64,000 nt of DNA from Thermoleophilia bacterium SCSIO 60948 (GCA_021496505.1 CP053031.1:1411001-1475000), one strand, 5' to 3'; positions 7,384 to 16,228 are shown, numbered from the stretch's first letter. The notes: a model not told the origin generated them from the letters alone. Made by a program: numbers and translations.

Positions 7384-7782
7384 GTGATCTCGGTTACCTC
7401 GAAGTCGCGGTATGCGGTGGTCGCGCTGGCCGAGCTGGCGCGGTCGGGGGCGGGGCCGGTGCCCCTGGCGCAGATCGCCGAGCGACGCGAGATCCCCGTG
7501 CAGTTCCTCGAGCAGTTGTTCTCGATCCTGCGCCGCGGCGGTCTGCTGACGAGCCAGCGTGGGGTGAAGGGCGGTTACTCGTTGGCCCGCCCGGCCGATG
7601 AGATCACGGTCCTCGACGTCGTCCAGGCGCTCGACGGCAGGGTCGGCGAGGAGGCGCGCGAGGCCGGGGGGATCTGGGCCGAGGGTGTCGGCGCGCTGCG
7701 CGAGGTCTTCGCGAAGACGACGATCGCCGACGTCGCCCAGCGCGAGGCCGCCGAGGCCGGCGCAGGCATGTACTTCATCTGA
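7384..7782 (+). CDS. Rrf2-family regulator, CymR-like (no Fe-S cysteines)
   Basis: Winged-helix regulator of 132 residues from the GTG at 7384 (an upstream TTG at 7360 adds 8). It shows the Rrf2 pattern: SKSRYAVVALAEL, the recognition region (IPVQFLEQLFSILRRGGLL), the wing (SQRGVKGGYSLAR) and EITVLDVVQALDG. It contains no cysteine at all, so it cannot bind the Fe-S cluster of IscR or NsrR. It ends GMYFI, close to the MFYI end that I recall for CymR of Bacillus, a cysteine-metabolism repressor that acts in complex with CysK. With cysK and cysE just downstream, a CymR-like role in cysteine control is the best inference. The 3' end overlaps the convergent next gene by 8 bases. Confidence 0.85.
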   Translation: MISVTSKSRYAVVALAELARSGAGPVPLAQIAERREIPVQFLEQLFSILRRGGLLTSQRGVKGGYSLARPADEITVLDVVQALDGRVGEEAREAGGIWAEGVGALREVFAKTTIADVAQREAAEAGAGMYFI

Positions 7783-8371
7783 CCGGCGTCGAACCGCCCG
7801 CCGGCCCCAGCCGCGTCAGGACGAGCTCGACCGACGGCCGCAGGGAGCTGCCGCTCGGAACCGTCGAGGTGAGGCCCTCCGGGTTCGCCACGCTCACGGT
7901 GTCGCCCCGGGCGAGCTCGAGCAGGGTGTGGATCTGTGCGCGCTGTCCAGCGCCCGTGCTTCGCGTCTGCACGTTCTGACCATTCACCCGGATGGCCAGC
8001 TCGCCGCCGGTGATCGACAGGTCGAGGTGGGTCTCGTAGGTCCCTGCGACCTCCACCGTGAGCTCGCCGTCGTCACCGATGTCGAACCCCTTGACCGGAC
8101 CGAGGTCGTCCCAGACGACCTTCTCATCCGGCGAGAGCTCCTGCGAGCCGAACCGGCGAACATCGATCATCGGCTGAGCACCGAGCTTCGCCGGGGTGAC
8201 GGCACGCGGTCCGAGGTCACCCGCCTTCACCTGGCCCGGGGCGATATTCCGCGACTTGACGCTGTTTCGCCCCAGCTCCACCGCGGCGTAGGCGCCGCCG
8301 GCGAGCGCGAGGAAGAGCGCGCTCCAGGCGACAGCCCTGGTCACCACCGATCCACGATCCGACCCACCCAT
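7775..8371 (-). CDS. Membrane-anchored protein with C1q/jelly-roll-like domain
   Basis: Protein of 198 residues: an N-terminal signal anchor (about 11-30, [18 protein letters not shown]), a short linker ([19 protein letters not shown]) that I recall as a recurrent motif of Thermoleophilia surface proteins, then about 130 residues predicted as beta strands. That part contains [29 protein letters not shown] and GDTVSVAN, the usual strand pattern of C1q/TNF-like or BclA-like jelly-roll domains. It is divergent from cysK and convergent with the Rrf2 gene. A GGGAGG ribosome site precedes the ATG at 8371. Domain assignment is by pattern only; function (adhesin or coat protein) is not known. Confidence 0.7.
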   Translation of the reverse strand: MGGSDRGSVVTRAVAWSALFLALAGGAYAAVELGRNSVKSRNIAPGQVKAGDLGPRAVTPAKLGAQPMIDVRRFGSQELSPDEKVVWDDLGPVKGFDIGDDGELTVEVAGTYETHLDLSITGGELAIRVNGQNVQTRSTGAGQRAQIHTLLELARGDTVSVANPEGLTSTVPSGSSLRPSVELVLTRLGPAGGSTPVR

Positions 8372-8397
8372 GCGGAACCTCCCAGCTCGTCGGATCG

Positions 8398-8403
8398 ACC
8401 CTA
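8398..8403 (-). promoter_or_regulatory. Putative -10 TAGGGT of the jelly-roll gene
   Basis: Minus-strand TAGGGT, the same hexamer as before the LPFTG gene. It would give a leader of about 20 bases that contains the GGGAGG ribosome site. Confidence 0.4.
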
Positions 8404-8416
8404 GGTCCGAGCCGAC

Positions 8417-8432
8417 CGGCGGTCAACCGCCG
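8417..8432. promoter_or_regulatory. Inverted repeat upstream of cysK, possible operator
   Basis: CGGCGGT, CA, ACCGCCG: 7-bp arms with a 2-base centre, 25 bases upstream of the cysK -10 hexamer and between divergent promoters. The dyad would suit a dimeric winged-helix protein such as the nearby Rrf2 regulator; this is inference. Confidence 0.4.
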
Positions 8433-8456
8433 CGCGGGACGCCGTCGCGGCGGCGC

Positions 8457-8462
8457 TAGGTT
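8457..8462 (+). promoter_or_regulatory. -10 hexamer TAGGTT of cysK, leaderless
   Basis: TAGGTT ends 7 bases before the ATG at 8470, so transcription would begin at or next to the start codon. This supports the ATG over the upstream TTG at 8461. Confidence 0.55.
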
Positions 8463-8469
8463 GGGATCG

Positions 8470-9408
8470 ATGGCGTCCCCTGGTCGACCGATCCTGCACG
8501 AGGCGGCGGGCGCGATCGGCGACACGCCCCTGCTCGAGCTCCCGCGGCTGACGGCTGAGCTCGGCGGTCAGGTCCTCGCCAAGCTCGAGTACCTGAATCC
8601 GGGTGGCTCGGTCAAGGACCGGATCGGCCTGGCGATGATCGAGGCCGCCGAGCGCGAGGGCCGAATCCGTCCCGGCTCGTCGACCGTGGTCGAGCCGACC
8701 TCCGGCAACACCGGGATCGCGCTGGCGCTCGTCTGTGCCGCCCGCGGTTACCGCCTCGTACTCACGCTGCCCGAGGGCATGAGTCGTGAGCGCACGAAGC
8801 TGCTCCGTGCCTACGGCGCCGAGGTCCACGAGACACCGTCGCTCGGTGGGATGGGCGAGGCGATCGACCTCGCGCGCGAGATCGTCGCTGCCGAGGACGC
8901 GTTCATGCCGCAGCAGTTCTCGAACCCCGCGAACCCAGAGGTCCACCGCCGGACGACTGCCGCCGAGATTCTCCGCGACACCGGAGGCGAGGTCGATGCC
9001 CTGGTGTGCGGCGTCGGCACCGGCGGGACGATCACGGGTGTCGGGCAGGTGCTGAAGGAGCGCAGGCCGCAGACCCACGTCGTCGCGGTCGAGCCCGCCA
9101 CCTCGCCGGTGCTCTCGGGCGGCAAGCCGGGCCCACACCGCATCCAGGGAATCGGGGCGGGTTTCGTGCCCGAGGTCCTCGACCGCTCGGTCATCGATGA
9201 GGTCATCGGCGTGAATGACGAGGAGGCGCTCGATTGCGCCCGTCGCGCCGGTCACGAGGAGGGACTGCTGATCGGGATCTCGGCCGGAGCCGCCCTGCAT
9301 GCGTCACTGGAGCTGGCCGCACGGCCCGAGATGGCCGGCAAGCGGATCGTCACGATCGCCTGCGACGGCGGCGAGCGCTACATGTCGCTGCCGTTCTTCG
9401 CCGCCTGA
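8470..9408 (+). CDS. cysK: Cysteine synthase (O-acetylserine sulfhydrylase)
   Basis: PLP enzyme of 312 residues that forms cysteine from O-acetylserine and sulfide. The PLP lysine lies in [14 protein letters not shown] (about residue 45), the substrate loop is [11 protein letters not shown], and the phosphate-binding loop is [14 protein letters not shown]. The end motif [13 protein letters not shown] is typical of CysK. Length is normal. The next gene, cysE, starts 5 bases downstream, so both enzymes of the cysteine branch are co-transcribed and could form the cysteine synthase complex. The start is placed at ATG 8470 because a TAGGTT hexamer lies at leaderless distance. A CymR-like regulator is encoded about 0.7 kb upstream. 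Confidence 0.95.
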   Translation: MASPGRPILHEAAGAIGDTPLLELPRLTAELGGQVLAKLEYLNPGGSVKDRIGLAMIEAAEREGRIRPGSSTVVEPTSGNTGIALALVCAARGYRLVLTLPEGMSRERTKLLRAYGAEVHETPSLGGMGEAIDLAREIVAAEDAFMPQQFSNPANPEVHRRTTAAEILRDTGGEVDALVCGVGTGGTITGVGQVLKERRPQTHVVAVEPATSPVLSGGKPGPHRIQGIGAGFVPEVLDRSVIDEVIGVNDEEALDCARRAGHEEGLLIGISAGAALHASLELAARPEMAGKRIVTIACDGGERYMSLPFFAA

Positions 9409-9413
9409 GACCG

Positions 9414-10151
9414 ATGGCCGCCCAGGGGACGATCCGAGGGGCGCTGGCGGAGATCCGTTGCGACGTCCGCGTCGCTCGCGAGCGCGATCCGGCCGCGCAC
9501 GGAGTCGGCGCGATCGAGATCCTCGCCGCCTGGGCGGGGGTGCAGGCGATCCTGGCGCATCGCCTGGCTCATGCGCTCTACCTGAAGCGAGTGCCGCTCC
9601 TGCCGCGTCTTCTCGCCTTCTGGAGCCGCTCGGTGACCGGGATCGAGATCCATCCGGCTGCCGAGATCGGTAGCGAGCCGTTCATCGACCACGGGTCCGG
9701 CGTCGTCATCGGCGAGACGGCGAAGATCGGCGACCGCGTGACGCTCTATCAGGGGGTGACGCTCGGCGGAACCGGGTTCGAGCCGGGCAAGCGCCATCCG
9801 AGCGTCGGCGACGACGTGATCATCGGCTCCGGCGCGAAGCTGCTCGGTCCGATCGAGGTCGGCGACCGCGCCAAGATCGGCGCCAACTCGGTCGTCATCG
9901 CCGACGTCCCGACCGACTCGACCGTCGTCGGCAACCCCGGGCATCCGGTCAGGGTCGAGGGTCGCCGGCCAGAGGGCCCGGACGCCGACTGGATCCATCT
10001 GCCCGACCCCGTCGCCGATGCGATCCGCGAGCTCTCCGATCGCATCGCAGAGCTCGAGGGAAGGCTCGGGGAGGCGGAGGGAAACGGCTCCGCGGCGCCC
10101 CGCGAGACCCGGATTCGCGGAAAGACCGGCCGCTCCTCGGCGGGCGGCTGA
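9414..10151 (+). CDS. cysE: Serine O-acetyltransferase
   Basis: Acetyl-CoA:L-serine O-acetyltransferase, 245 residues, first step of cysteine synthesis. The N-terminal helical part (RCDVRVARERDPAAHG; LAHRLAHALY) leads into a left-handed beta helix of hexapeptide repeats: IHPAAEIG, FIDHGSGVVIGETAKIGD, VTLYQGVTLGGTG, KRHPSVGDDVIIGSGAKLLGP and KIGANSVVIADVP. The catalytic His/Asp region (IDHGSG) is present. The C-terminus is longer than in the shortest SATs and lacks the final Ile that in some species inserts into CysK, so complex formation is not assured. The ATG at 9414 lies 5 bases after cysK; an upstream in-frame extension would lie inside cysK and is rejected. Confidence 0.94.
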   Translation: MAAQGTIRGALAEIRCDVRVARERDPAAHGVGAIEILAAWAGVQAILAHRLAHALYLKRVPLLPRLLAFWSRSVTGIEIHPAAEIGSEPFIDHGSGVVIGETAKIGDRVTLYQGVTLGGTGFEPGKRHPSVGDDVIIGSGAKLLGPIEVGDRAKIGANSVVIADVPTDSTVVGNPGHPVRVEGRRPEGPDADWIHLPDPVADAIRELSDRIAELEGRLGEAEGNGSAAPRETRIRGKTGRSSAGG

Positions 10152-10180
10152 AGCGAGCCGAAACCGGCCGATCCCACATC

Positions 10181-10186
10181 TATCCT
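10181..10186 (+). promoter_or_regulatory. -10 hexamer TATCCT of the helicase gene, leaderless
   Basis: TATCCT ends 7 bases before the GTG start at 10194. No -35 element or ribosome site is visible. Confidence 0.5.
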
Positions 10187-10193
10187 CGATGGG

Positions 10194-13100
10194 GTGAGTG
10201 GGCAGATCGAGCTCGGGGCGCCGACGGCGCCGGGTGCGGACCAGGCCGAGCGCCTGCTCGAGGGCCTCAACCCGCCGCAGCGCGAGGCCGTGGTCCATGG
10301 CGAGGGGCCGCTCCTGGTCCTCGCCGGCGCCGGTTCGGGGAAGACGCGCGTGCTCACGCACCGCATCGCCTACCTCGTCGCGACCGGTCTTGCTCGCCCG
10401 AGCGAGATCCTCGCGATCACGTTCACGAACAAGGCCGCGCAGGAGATGCGCGAACGGGTCGAGGGGCTGGTCGGACGCGCGTCGCGACTGATGTGGGTCA
10501 TGACCTTCCACTCGGCCTGCGCGCGACTGCTGCGCTCCGACGCCGAGCGGCTCGGCTACAAGCGCTCCTTCACGATCTATGACGAGGCCGACTCGCGGCG
10601 CATGGTCAAGCGCTGCATGGACGAGCTCGAGATCGACCCGAAGCGCTTCAACCCGCGCGCCGTCCGGGCTCAGATCTCCGCCGCGAAGAACCGGCTCGTC
10701 GACGCCGCCGATTTTCGCGCCGAGCAGGGATCGTTCTTCGAGGAGACCGTCGCCGACGTCTACGAGCTCTACGAGAAGCGGATGCATGCGGCCAACGCGA
10801 TGGACTTCGACGACCTGCTCGTCCGCACGGTCAACCTGCTCGAGCTGTTCCCCGACGTCCGCGAGCGCTACCGCAAGCACTTCCGCTGGGTCCTCGTCGA
10901 CGAGTACCAGGACACCAACCGCGCCCAGTACCGGATGCTCCAGCTGCTGAGCGAGGAGCACCGGAATTTGACCGTGGTCGGCGACGACGCCCAGTGCCTG
11001 CCTGAAGGGACCGATGTTCTGATGGGCGACGGAACGCATCGCCCGATTGAGAAGATCCGGTGCGGCGACCGGGTCATGTCCTCCTACGGAAGCGGAGACT
11101 TCCGGCCCGCGGAGGTGACCGGCGCGTTCCGGAGCCACGAGAGCGAGGGCGTCGGCATCACGACGAGCGCCGGTCGCCGCTTGGAGAGCACGCTGGATCA
11201 CATGCACTTCGCGGGCTACCGCCTCGGCTCCACGCCGCAGATGCACATGACCTATCTGATGTGGCGCCGCGACATGGGCTACCGCGTCGGCACAACGCGC
11301 GTCTACACCGATGGGCAGCGCAAGCCGATCGCCGGCTTCCGCCAGCGCTGCTTCCACGAGGCGGCTGACGCGGTCTGGGTCCTGTCCACTCACGAGACCG
11401 AAGCCGAGGCGAGGGCCGCGGAGACGATCGCTTCGCTTCGCTACTCGATTCCGACGCTGCCGTTCGTCGCCCGCTCAAAGCGGGCCGAGACGAGCCTCGT
11501 CGGCAACCAGAAGCTCCTCGATGACGTCTTCAGCGCGATCGACTCGGACGTCGGCGGGCTGCGCCTACTCCGAGACCAGGGCCACTCCTTCCAGCACCCG
11601 CATCATCACGCCGGCACATTCGCCGAGCGTCGAAGAGTCTTGACGCTGACCCTTTGCGGCGAGAAGCGCGGTGCGACCCAGATGCATCGGGTTTCGATGC
11701 ACGGGAGCTCGCCACGCGACCGCGGCGCCCTGGAAGCCGCCGGGTTCTCGGTGCGCGCGGCGCGCGAAGGCTCTGAATCCTGGCGGCTCGAGACTTGCGT
11801 CAAGGACTTCGGCGAGGCTCTTCGGATGGCCGGCCGCATCGAGGACGAGGTCGACGTCGCGGTCCGCATCCAGGGTCGGTTCGGGCCGTCGCAGCCCGGA
11901 CGGCTCGTTGGAAACTCGCTCCAGTGCCTGCCCGCCTCCTCCGTCAGACCGGGGATGGCGATGTTCGCCGGGGACGGCTCCTACGACATCGTCGAGTCGG
12001 TGGAGCGGATCGAGTTCGACCGCCCCGTCTACGACATCAACGTCGAGGGGACGCACAACTTCGTCGCCAACGGGCTCGTAACTCACAACTCGGTCTACGG
12101 CTTCCGTCACGCCGACATCCGCAACATCCTCGACTTCGAGAAGGACTTCACCGACGCCGAGGTCGTGCGGCTCGAACAGAACTACCGCTCGACCGGGACG
12201 GTGCTCGACGCGGCGAACGCGCTGATCGCCAACAACCGCGAGCAGAAGCCGAAGCACCTCTGGACGGACGCCGGTCGGGGGGTGCCGATCACGCTCGCCG
12301 AGCTGGACGACGAGCACGCGGAGGCGCGCTACGTCGCCGGCGAGATCGAGCGCCTGCTCTCCGACGAGGGCATGGAGCGCTCACAGATCGCGGTCTTCTA
12401 CAGGGTGAACGCCCAGAGCCGTGTCCTCGAGGACACCCTGGTGCGATTCGACGTCGCCTACCAGGTGATCGGCGGCACGAAGTTCTACGACCGCGCCGAG
12501 ATCAAGGACGCGATCGCGTACCTGACGGTGCTCTCGAACCCCGCCGACACGGTTTCGTTCTCGCGTGTCATCAACTCGCCACGGCGCGGGATCGGCGATA
12601 CGACCCAGGGCCGCATCCTCTCGCAGGCCAACACCACGGGCCAGACCGTCTGGGAGGTGATGGCCGAGCCGGAGCGGATACCGACGCTCGGGTCGGCGGC
12701 GGTCAAGGCCGTGAGTCGCTTCGCCCAGACGATGGAGTCGCTTCGCGAGCGGATCGAGGACGACTCGGTAGGCGACGTTCTCGAGGCGGTGCTGACCGAG
12801 GCGGGCGTCTTCGAGGCGCTCGAGGCCGAGCGGACGATCGAGTCCGAGGGACGGATCGAGAACCTCCAAGAGCTGATCGGCGTCGCGCGCGAGTTCGACT
12901 CGAACCGCGAGGTCGAAGGTGACTCCCCGGAGACGCCCGTCGAGGAGTTCCTAGCCCAGATCAGCCTGCTGACCGCGCAGGACTCGCTCGACGATCCCGA
13001 CGAGGGTCTCGTCACGCTGATGACGCTCCACAACGCCAAGGGCCTCGAGTACGACGCGGTCTTCATCCTCGGCTGCGAGGAGGGCGTCTTCCCGCACTCG

Positions 13101-13574
13101 CGCTCGGTCGACGAGGGCAACCTCGAGGAGGAGCGGCGACTCTGTTACGTCGGCATCACCCGCGCCCGCGAGCGGCTCTACATGACCTACGCCCAGCGCC
13201 GCAGCCTGTTCGGCGGGCAGGACCGCAACCTACCGTCGCGCTTCCTCTCCGAGCTTCCCGAGGAGCTGATCGAGCGCAAGGCGCTGGCGACCCGGATGGG
13301 CTGGTCGAGCGGCGGGGGAGGGGGACTGCGGCTCGGCGGTGGCTCCTATTCGACCTCGGGACGGCTCGGCGAGGGCGGCGGCGGTCCCGAGCGTAGGCAA
13401 CCGCAGGCGCCCCTGGCCGCATTCAAGACCGGCGACGACGTCGTCCACGCGACGTTCGGGGGCGGCGTCGTCACCGGCGTCGAGCCGGGGTCGGTCGTCG
13501 TCGTGCGGTTCGCCGACGACGGCGCCGAGCGCCGGCTGATGGCCGACTACGCGCCGCTTCGCAAGGCGAGCTGA
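10194..13574 (+). CDS. pcrA: UvrD/PcrA-type DNA helicase containing an intein
   Basis: Superfamily 1A 3'-5' DNA helicase precursor, 1126 residues; without the intein it is 761, a normal UvrD/PcrA length. N-terminal motifs: LNPPQREAV (Q motif), Walker [30 protein letters not shown] (Ia), and [11 protein letters not shown] (motif II). Motif III (VGDDAQ / SVYGFRHAD) is split by the intein at residues 268-632. C-terminal motifs include RLEQNYRS (IV), [15 protein letters not shown] (V) and [17 protein letters not shown] (VI). A Gly-rich linker and a small Tudor-like end ([17 protein letters not shown]) resemble the PcrA tail that binds RNA polymerase. It acts in nucleotide excision repair and removal of protein-DNA blocks. 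The start GTG is leaderless behind TATCCT. Full helicase activity would require splicing. Confidence 0.95.
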   Translation: MSGQIELGAPTAPGADQAERLLEGLNPPQREAVVHGEGPLLVLAGAGSGKTRVLTHRIAYLVATGLARPSEILAITFTNKAAQEMRERVEGLVGRASRLMWVMTFHSACARLLRSDAERLGYKRSFTIYDEADSRRMVKRCMDELEIDPKRFNPRAVRAQISAAKNRLVDAADFRAEQGSFFEETVADVYELYEKRMHAANAMDFDDLLVRTVNLLELFPDVRERYRKHFRWVLVDEYQDTNRAQYRMLQLLSEEHRNLTVVGDDAQCLPEGTDVLMGDGTHRPIEKIRCGDRVMSSYGSGDFRPAEVTGAFRSHESEGVGITTSAGRRLESTLDHMHFAGYRLGSTPQMHMTYLMWRRDMGYRVGTTRVYTDGQRKPIAGFRQRCFHEAADAVWVLSTHETEAEARAAETIASLRYSIPTLPFVARSKRAETSLVGNQKLLDDVFSAIDSDVGGLRLLRDQGHSFQHPHHHAGTFAERRRVLTLTLCGEKRGATQMHRVSMHGSSPRDRGALEAAGFSVRAAREGSESWRLETCVKDFGEALRMAGRIEDEVDVAVRIQGRFGPSQPGRLVGNSLQCLPASSVRPGMAMFAGDGSYDIVESVERIEFDRPVYDINVEGTHNFVANGLVTHNSVYGFRHADIRNILDFEKDFTDAEVVRLEQNYRSTGTVLDAANALIANNREQKPKHLWTDAGRGVPITLAELDDEHAEARYVAGEIERLLSDEGMERSQIAVFYRVNAQSRVLEDTLVRFDVAYQVIGGTKFYDRAEIKDAIAYLTVLSNPADTVSFSRVINSPRRGIGDTTQGRILSQANTTGQTVWEVMAEPERIPTLGSAAVKAVSRFAQTMESLRERIEDDSVGDVLEAVLTEAGVFEALEAERTIESEGRIENLQELIGVAREFDSNREVEGDSPETPVEEFLAQISLLTAQDSLDDPDEGLVTLMTLHNAKGLEYDAVFILGCEEGVFPHSRSVDEGNLEEERRLCYVGITRARERLYMTYAQRRSLFGGQDRNLPSRFLSELPEELIERKALATRMGWSSGGGGGLRLGGGSYSTSGRLGEGGGGPERRQPQAPLAAFKTGDDVVHATFGGGVVTGVEPGSVVVVRFADDGAERRLMADYAPLRKAS
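10991..11002 (+). repeat. Direct repeat copy 1 (CCAGTGCCTGCC) at intein start
   Basis: CCAGTGCCTGCC spans the N-extein/intein junction (Gln-Cys-Leu-Pro). An identical in-frame copy occurs at 11921-11932 near the intein C-terminal part. Confidence 0.8.
10995..12089 (+). mobile_element. Intein (365 aa) in helicase motif III, with GIY-YIG-like insert
   Basis: In-frame protein-splicing element. It begins with Cys1 ([13 protein letters not shown], block A), has block B with TLDH (Thr66, His69), block F ([16 protein letters not shown], 346-360) and ends His-Asn (VTHN365) before Ser+1 of the C-extein; all splice-junction residues are present. It interrupts the invariant helicase sequence between GDDAQ and SVYGFR. 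No LAGLIDADG or HNH motif is evident between the Hint halves. Residues about 86-157 instead resemble a GIY-YIG nuclease: YLMW, YRVGTTR, RQR, then [17 protein letters not shown] with a possible catalytic Glu143, and IP further on. Residues about 212-290 form a second unassigned alpha/beta region. Removing it restores a continuous helicase. Confidence 0.93.
11921..11932 (+). repeat. Direct repeat copy 2 (CCAGTGCCTGCC) in the intein
   Basis: Second identical in-frame copy, again encoding Gln-Cys-Leu-Pro (intein residues 310-313), just before the C-terminal Hint segment. Confidence 0.8.
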
Positions 13575-13578
13575 CGCC

Positions 13579-14433
13579 GTGGGCGCACGCGTGATCGACG
13601 GCAAGGCCCTCGCCGCCAAGGTCCGCGGACGCGTCGCCGAAGGCGTCGCCGATTTCCGGGAGCGCCACGGGACGACCCCCGGCCTCGCCACGGTGCTCGT
13701 CGGCGAGGATCCCGCCTCGCACGTCTACGTCTCGAACAAACGCCGGCTCTCCGAGGAGGCCGGGATGCGCTCGATCCACCACGAGCTGGCGGCCGGGACG
13801 TCCCAGTTCGAGCTCGAGGCACTCGTCGAGGAGCTGGGCGCCGACGACGGGGTCGATGGAATCCTCGTGCAGCTGCCGCTCCCCGAAGGGCTCGACCAGG
13901 CGCCGGTCCTGGCCGCGATACCGGCCGCCAAGGACGTCGACGGGCTGACGGTCGGAAGCGCCGGGTTGCTGGCCCAGGGCGACCCGGCCCTCGTTCCCTG
14001 CACGCCGGCCGGGGTGCTCGAGATCCTGGCCGAGGCGGGCGTCGACCCTGCCGGGCGCGAGGCCGTCGTCGTCGGGCGCTCGATCCTCGTCGGCCGGCCG
14101 CTCGCGAGCCTGCTGCTGAACGCGAACGCGACGGTCACCGTCTGCCACTCGCGCACGCGGGACCTCGCCGCGGTCTGCCGCCGGGCCGACATCCTCGTCG
14201 CCGCGGTCGGATCCCCACGGATGATCGGTGCCGACCACGTCAAGCCCGGAGCGATCGTGGTCGACGTCGGCACGAACCGGACCGACGATGGATTGGTCGG
14301 CGACGTCGAATTCGAAGCGGTGTCCGAGGTCGCGGGAGCCGTCACGCCGGTCCCCGGAGGCGTGGGCCCGATGACGATCGCGATGCTGCTCGCGAACACA
14401 CTGCGCGCGGCCGAGCTCCGCCGAGCCGCCTGA
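13579..14433 (+). CDS. folD: Methylenetetrahydrofolate dehydrogenase/cyclohydrolase
   Basis: Bifunctional NADP-dependent enzyme of one-carbon folate metabolism, 284 residues, normal length. Signatures: catalytic Lys in [10 protein letters not shown] (the family has YxxxK), [32 protein letters not shown], the nucleotide-binding [14 protein letters not shown], and the end motif [19 protein letters not shown]. The start is a GTG 4 bases after the helicase stop, so the genes are probably co-transcribed. It interconverts methylene- and formyl-THF, linking serine and glycine metabolism to purine and Met synthesis. Confidence 0.95.
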   Translation: MGARVIDGKALAAKVRGRVAEGVADFRERHGTTPGLATVLVGEDPASHVYVSNKRRLSEEAGMRSIHHELAAGTSQFELEALVEELGADDGVDGILVQLPLPEGLDQAPVLAAIPAAKDVDGLTVGSAGLLAQGDPALVPCTPAGVLEILAEAGVDPAGREAVVVGRSILVGRPLASLLLNANATVTVCHSRTRDLAAVCRRADILVAAVGSPRMIGADHVKPGAIVVDVGTNRTDDGLVGDVEFEAVSEVAGAVTPVPGGVGPMTIAMLLANTLRAAELRRAA

Positions 14434-14494
14434 ACGGCCGCGCCCGGCGATCGCGTAGCGTCCCGCGCGGTCATCCGAGGTCAGGAGCTCCCCC

Positions 14495-15076
14495 GTGCCT
14501 TCATCCCAGCAGCGAACCGGCGTCACGATCGCGGTCGTCTCGGCGATCGTCCTCCTGTTCGCGACCGTGGCGCTGCCGTGGTTCGACGCCCAGGGCCTGA
14601 CCGTCGACGTCCCCGGGGTGGGTGAGCAGGACCTGGGTCTCGGGCCGCTCGTCTTCAGTGGCGTCGAGGTGCCGGCCGGGTCGCTGTGGGAGACGACGAG
14701 CTTCCTCGACATCCTCGTCGCGATCTGTGCGCTCGGGACGATCGTGCTCGGGGCGCTCGCCCTTCGCGGGCCCGAGTTGACCGAGCGCCGGGCGACCATC
14801 GTCGCGGTCCTCGGCATCGTCGCGCTCGTGCTCGTCGTCTACGTGGCGATCCTGCCGCCGAATAACGTCGAGCTGTCCGCGAGTGATCTCGGGCTGCCGG
14901 GGGACGGCACGGCGGCCGAGGCGGAGGTCACGGCCGACGTCGAGCTCGGACGTGAGCTCGGGCTGTTCATCGGCGTGCTCGCGGCGCTCGGGATGACGAT
15001 CGGAGGCGGCATGGCGGCGCGCCGTGAGCCGGCGAGCGACGCGGGGGTCGCGCCGAGCCGCCGACCGGGGGAGTAG
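14495..15076 (+). CDS. Four-helix membrane protein, paralog 1 of 3
   Basis: Protein of 193 residues with four predicted membrane segments: about 9-27 (ending ALPWFDAQG), 67-87, 97-118 and 151-170. The large loop between TM1 and TM2 faces outward and ends in SLWETTSFLD. The two downstream genes have the same plan: TM1 ending in (L/P)SW or LPWF, a loop ending with a Trp (SLWDSS, NAWEVL), then three further helices. They therefore form a tandem paralog set. Start GTG at 14495. No catalytic motif is seen and I know no function for this family, which seems widespread in actinobacteria; a structural or signalling role in the membrane is possible. Confidence 0.75.
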   Translation: MPSSQQRTGVTIAVVSAIVLLFATVALPWFDAQGLTVDVPGVGEQDLGLGPLVFSGVEVPAGSLWETTSFLDILVAICALGTIVLGALALRGPELTERRATIVAVLGIVALVLVVYVAILPPNNVELSASDLGLPGDGTAAEAEVTADVELGRELGLFIGVLAALGMTIGGGMAARREPASDAGVAPSRRPGE

Positions 15077-15142
15077 CCTGCGGGCGCAATCTGGAGCCGG
15101 CGCGGGTCGGCGACGATCAATCTGGGAGTACGTGGAAGAACT

Positions 15143-15652
15143 ATGGATGTATCTCGCCTGAGCCAGGGCCTCAAGATCGCCGGGGTCGCGGCGATCGTCC
15201 TTCTGATCTCGACCTTCCTCAGCTGGTACACCGTCAGCTTCGACGGTGGTGGCTTCGGCCCCTCGATCTCCGAGGGCGGCAGTCTCTGGGACTCCTCCGG
15301 CTTCTTCGCCGTGCTGATCCTGCTCTGCGTCGTCGCTGTGATCGGTGTCGTCGCGATGCTGGCGAACAACTCGTCCACGAACCTGCCCGTCGCGCCGACC
15401 GCGATCGTCGCCGGGGCATCGATCCTGGCCCTGATCCTGGTGATCATCCGCGTGATCTTCATCCCGGGAGCCGGCGACGTGCCGGACGGCATCGGGGTCG
15501 ACCTCGGCCGCGGCATCGGTCTCTGGATCGGGCTTCTCGCCTCGATCGCGATGACCGCCGGTGGCGTCATGGCGATGAACCAGAGCGGCACCTCGTTCGG
15601 TGGCGAAGCCGACCGCCTGCGCGGTTCGGGCTCCGGCGGCACGGCCGCCTAG
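15143..15652 (+). CDS. Four-helix membrane protein, paralog 2 of 3
   Basis: Protein of 169 residues, second member of the tandem family. TM1 (about 11-29) ends in FLSWYTVSFDGG, an outward loop leads to SLWDSSGFFAVL, and three further helices follow (about 54-74, 86-109, 122-142). The C-terminal tail is Gly/Ser rich. The shared Trp residues and spacing with the genes on either side indicate duplication. It starts at an ATG at 15143. Function unknown. Confidence 0.75.
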   Translation: MDVSRLSQGLKIAGVAAIVLLISTFLSWYTVSFDGGGFGPSISEGGSLWDSSGFFAVLILLCVVAVIGVVAMLANNSSTNLPVAPTAIVAGASILALILVIIRVIFIPGAGDVPDGIGVDLGRGIGLWIGLLASIAMTAGGVMAMNQSGTSFGGEADRLRGSGSGGTAA

Positions 15653-15682
15653 CCCGGACCCGGCGACGAGCGAGCGCGACCC

Positions 15683-16222
15683 TTGGACGCCTCGAGGCTG
15701 CGCCGCGGCGAGCTGATCGCCGCGGTCTCGGGGGTCGCGCTCCTCGTCGTCATGTTCCTGCCGTGGTTCTCGATCACGGTGGAGGGGGTGCTGGACCTCG
15801 GCGCCGGAGCAGCGCGGCAGGCCGCCGAGATCCTCGAGGCGCAGGACCCCGACTACGCGTCCTCCGGCGTGACGAGCGTCGGCTTCAACGCCTGGGAGGT
15901 CCTGTCGCTGATGGACCTCTTCTTCCTGGTGACCGCGCTGGTGGCGGTGGCCCTGGCGGTGGTCACGGTCGCATCCGAGACGGTCAGCGTCCCCGTGGCG
16001 GCGGGCACGCTGACGGCGGCGCTCGGCGGCATCTCGGCGCTGCTCATCCTGATCCGGATCATCGTCCCGCCGGTGCCATACGGGATCGCGCCGTGGATCT
16101 TCCTCGGCCTGATCGCGGCGGCCGGCGTCGCGGTCGGCGGCTGGATGTCGATGCAGGACGAGAGCCCCGGGGGCCGCGTCACGCGGCGGCGCGACGCGGA
16201 CGGCTTCGACGACGCGTTCTAG
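15683..16222 (+). CDS. Four-helix membrane protein, paralog 3 of 3
   Basis: Protein of 179 residues starting at TTG 15683, third member of the tandem set. TM1 (about 10-29) ends in FLPWFSITVEG, the loop carries FNAWEVLSLMDLFF, and helices follow at about 73-95, 104-125 and 132-153. The C-terminal tail is charged and cytoplasmic. A hairpin directly after the stop separates it from the gatCAB operon. Function unknown. Confidence 0.72.
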   Translation: MDASRLRRGELIAAVSGVALLVVMFLPWFSITVEGVLDLGAGAARQAAEILEAQDPDYASSGVTSVGFNAWEVLSLMDLFFLVTALVAVALAVVTVASETVSVPVAAGTLTAALGGISALLILIRIIVPPVPYGIAPWIFLGLIAAAGVAVGGWMSMQDESPGGRVTRRRDADGFDDAF

Positions 16223-16228
16223 ACGCTT

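Noticed and set aside
9378..11393. Long minus-strand open frame of about 670 codons opposite cysE and the helicase
   Set aside because: Antisense to well-supported genes, no domain recognisable, and typical of spurious frames in high-GC DNA.
11020..12080. The helicase insertion as a transposon or frameshift artefact
   Set aside because: It is in frame, has complete intein end motifs and restores a continuous helicase motif when removed.
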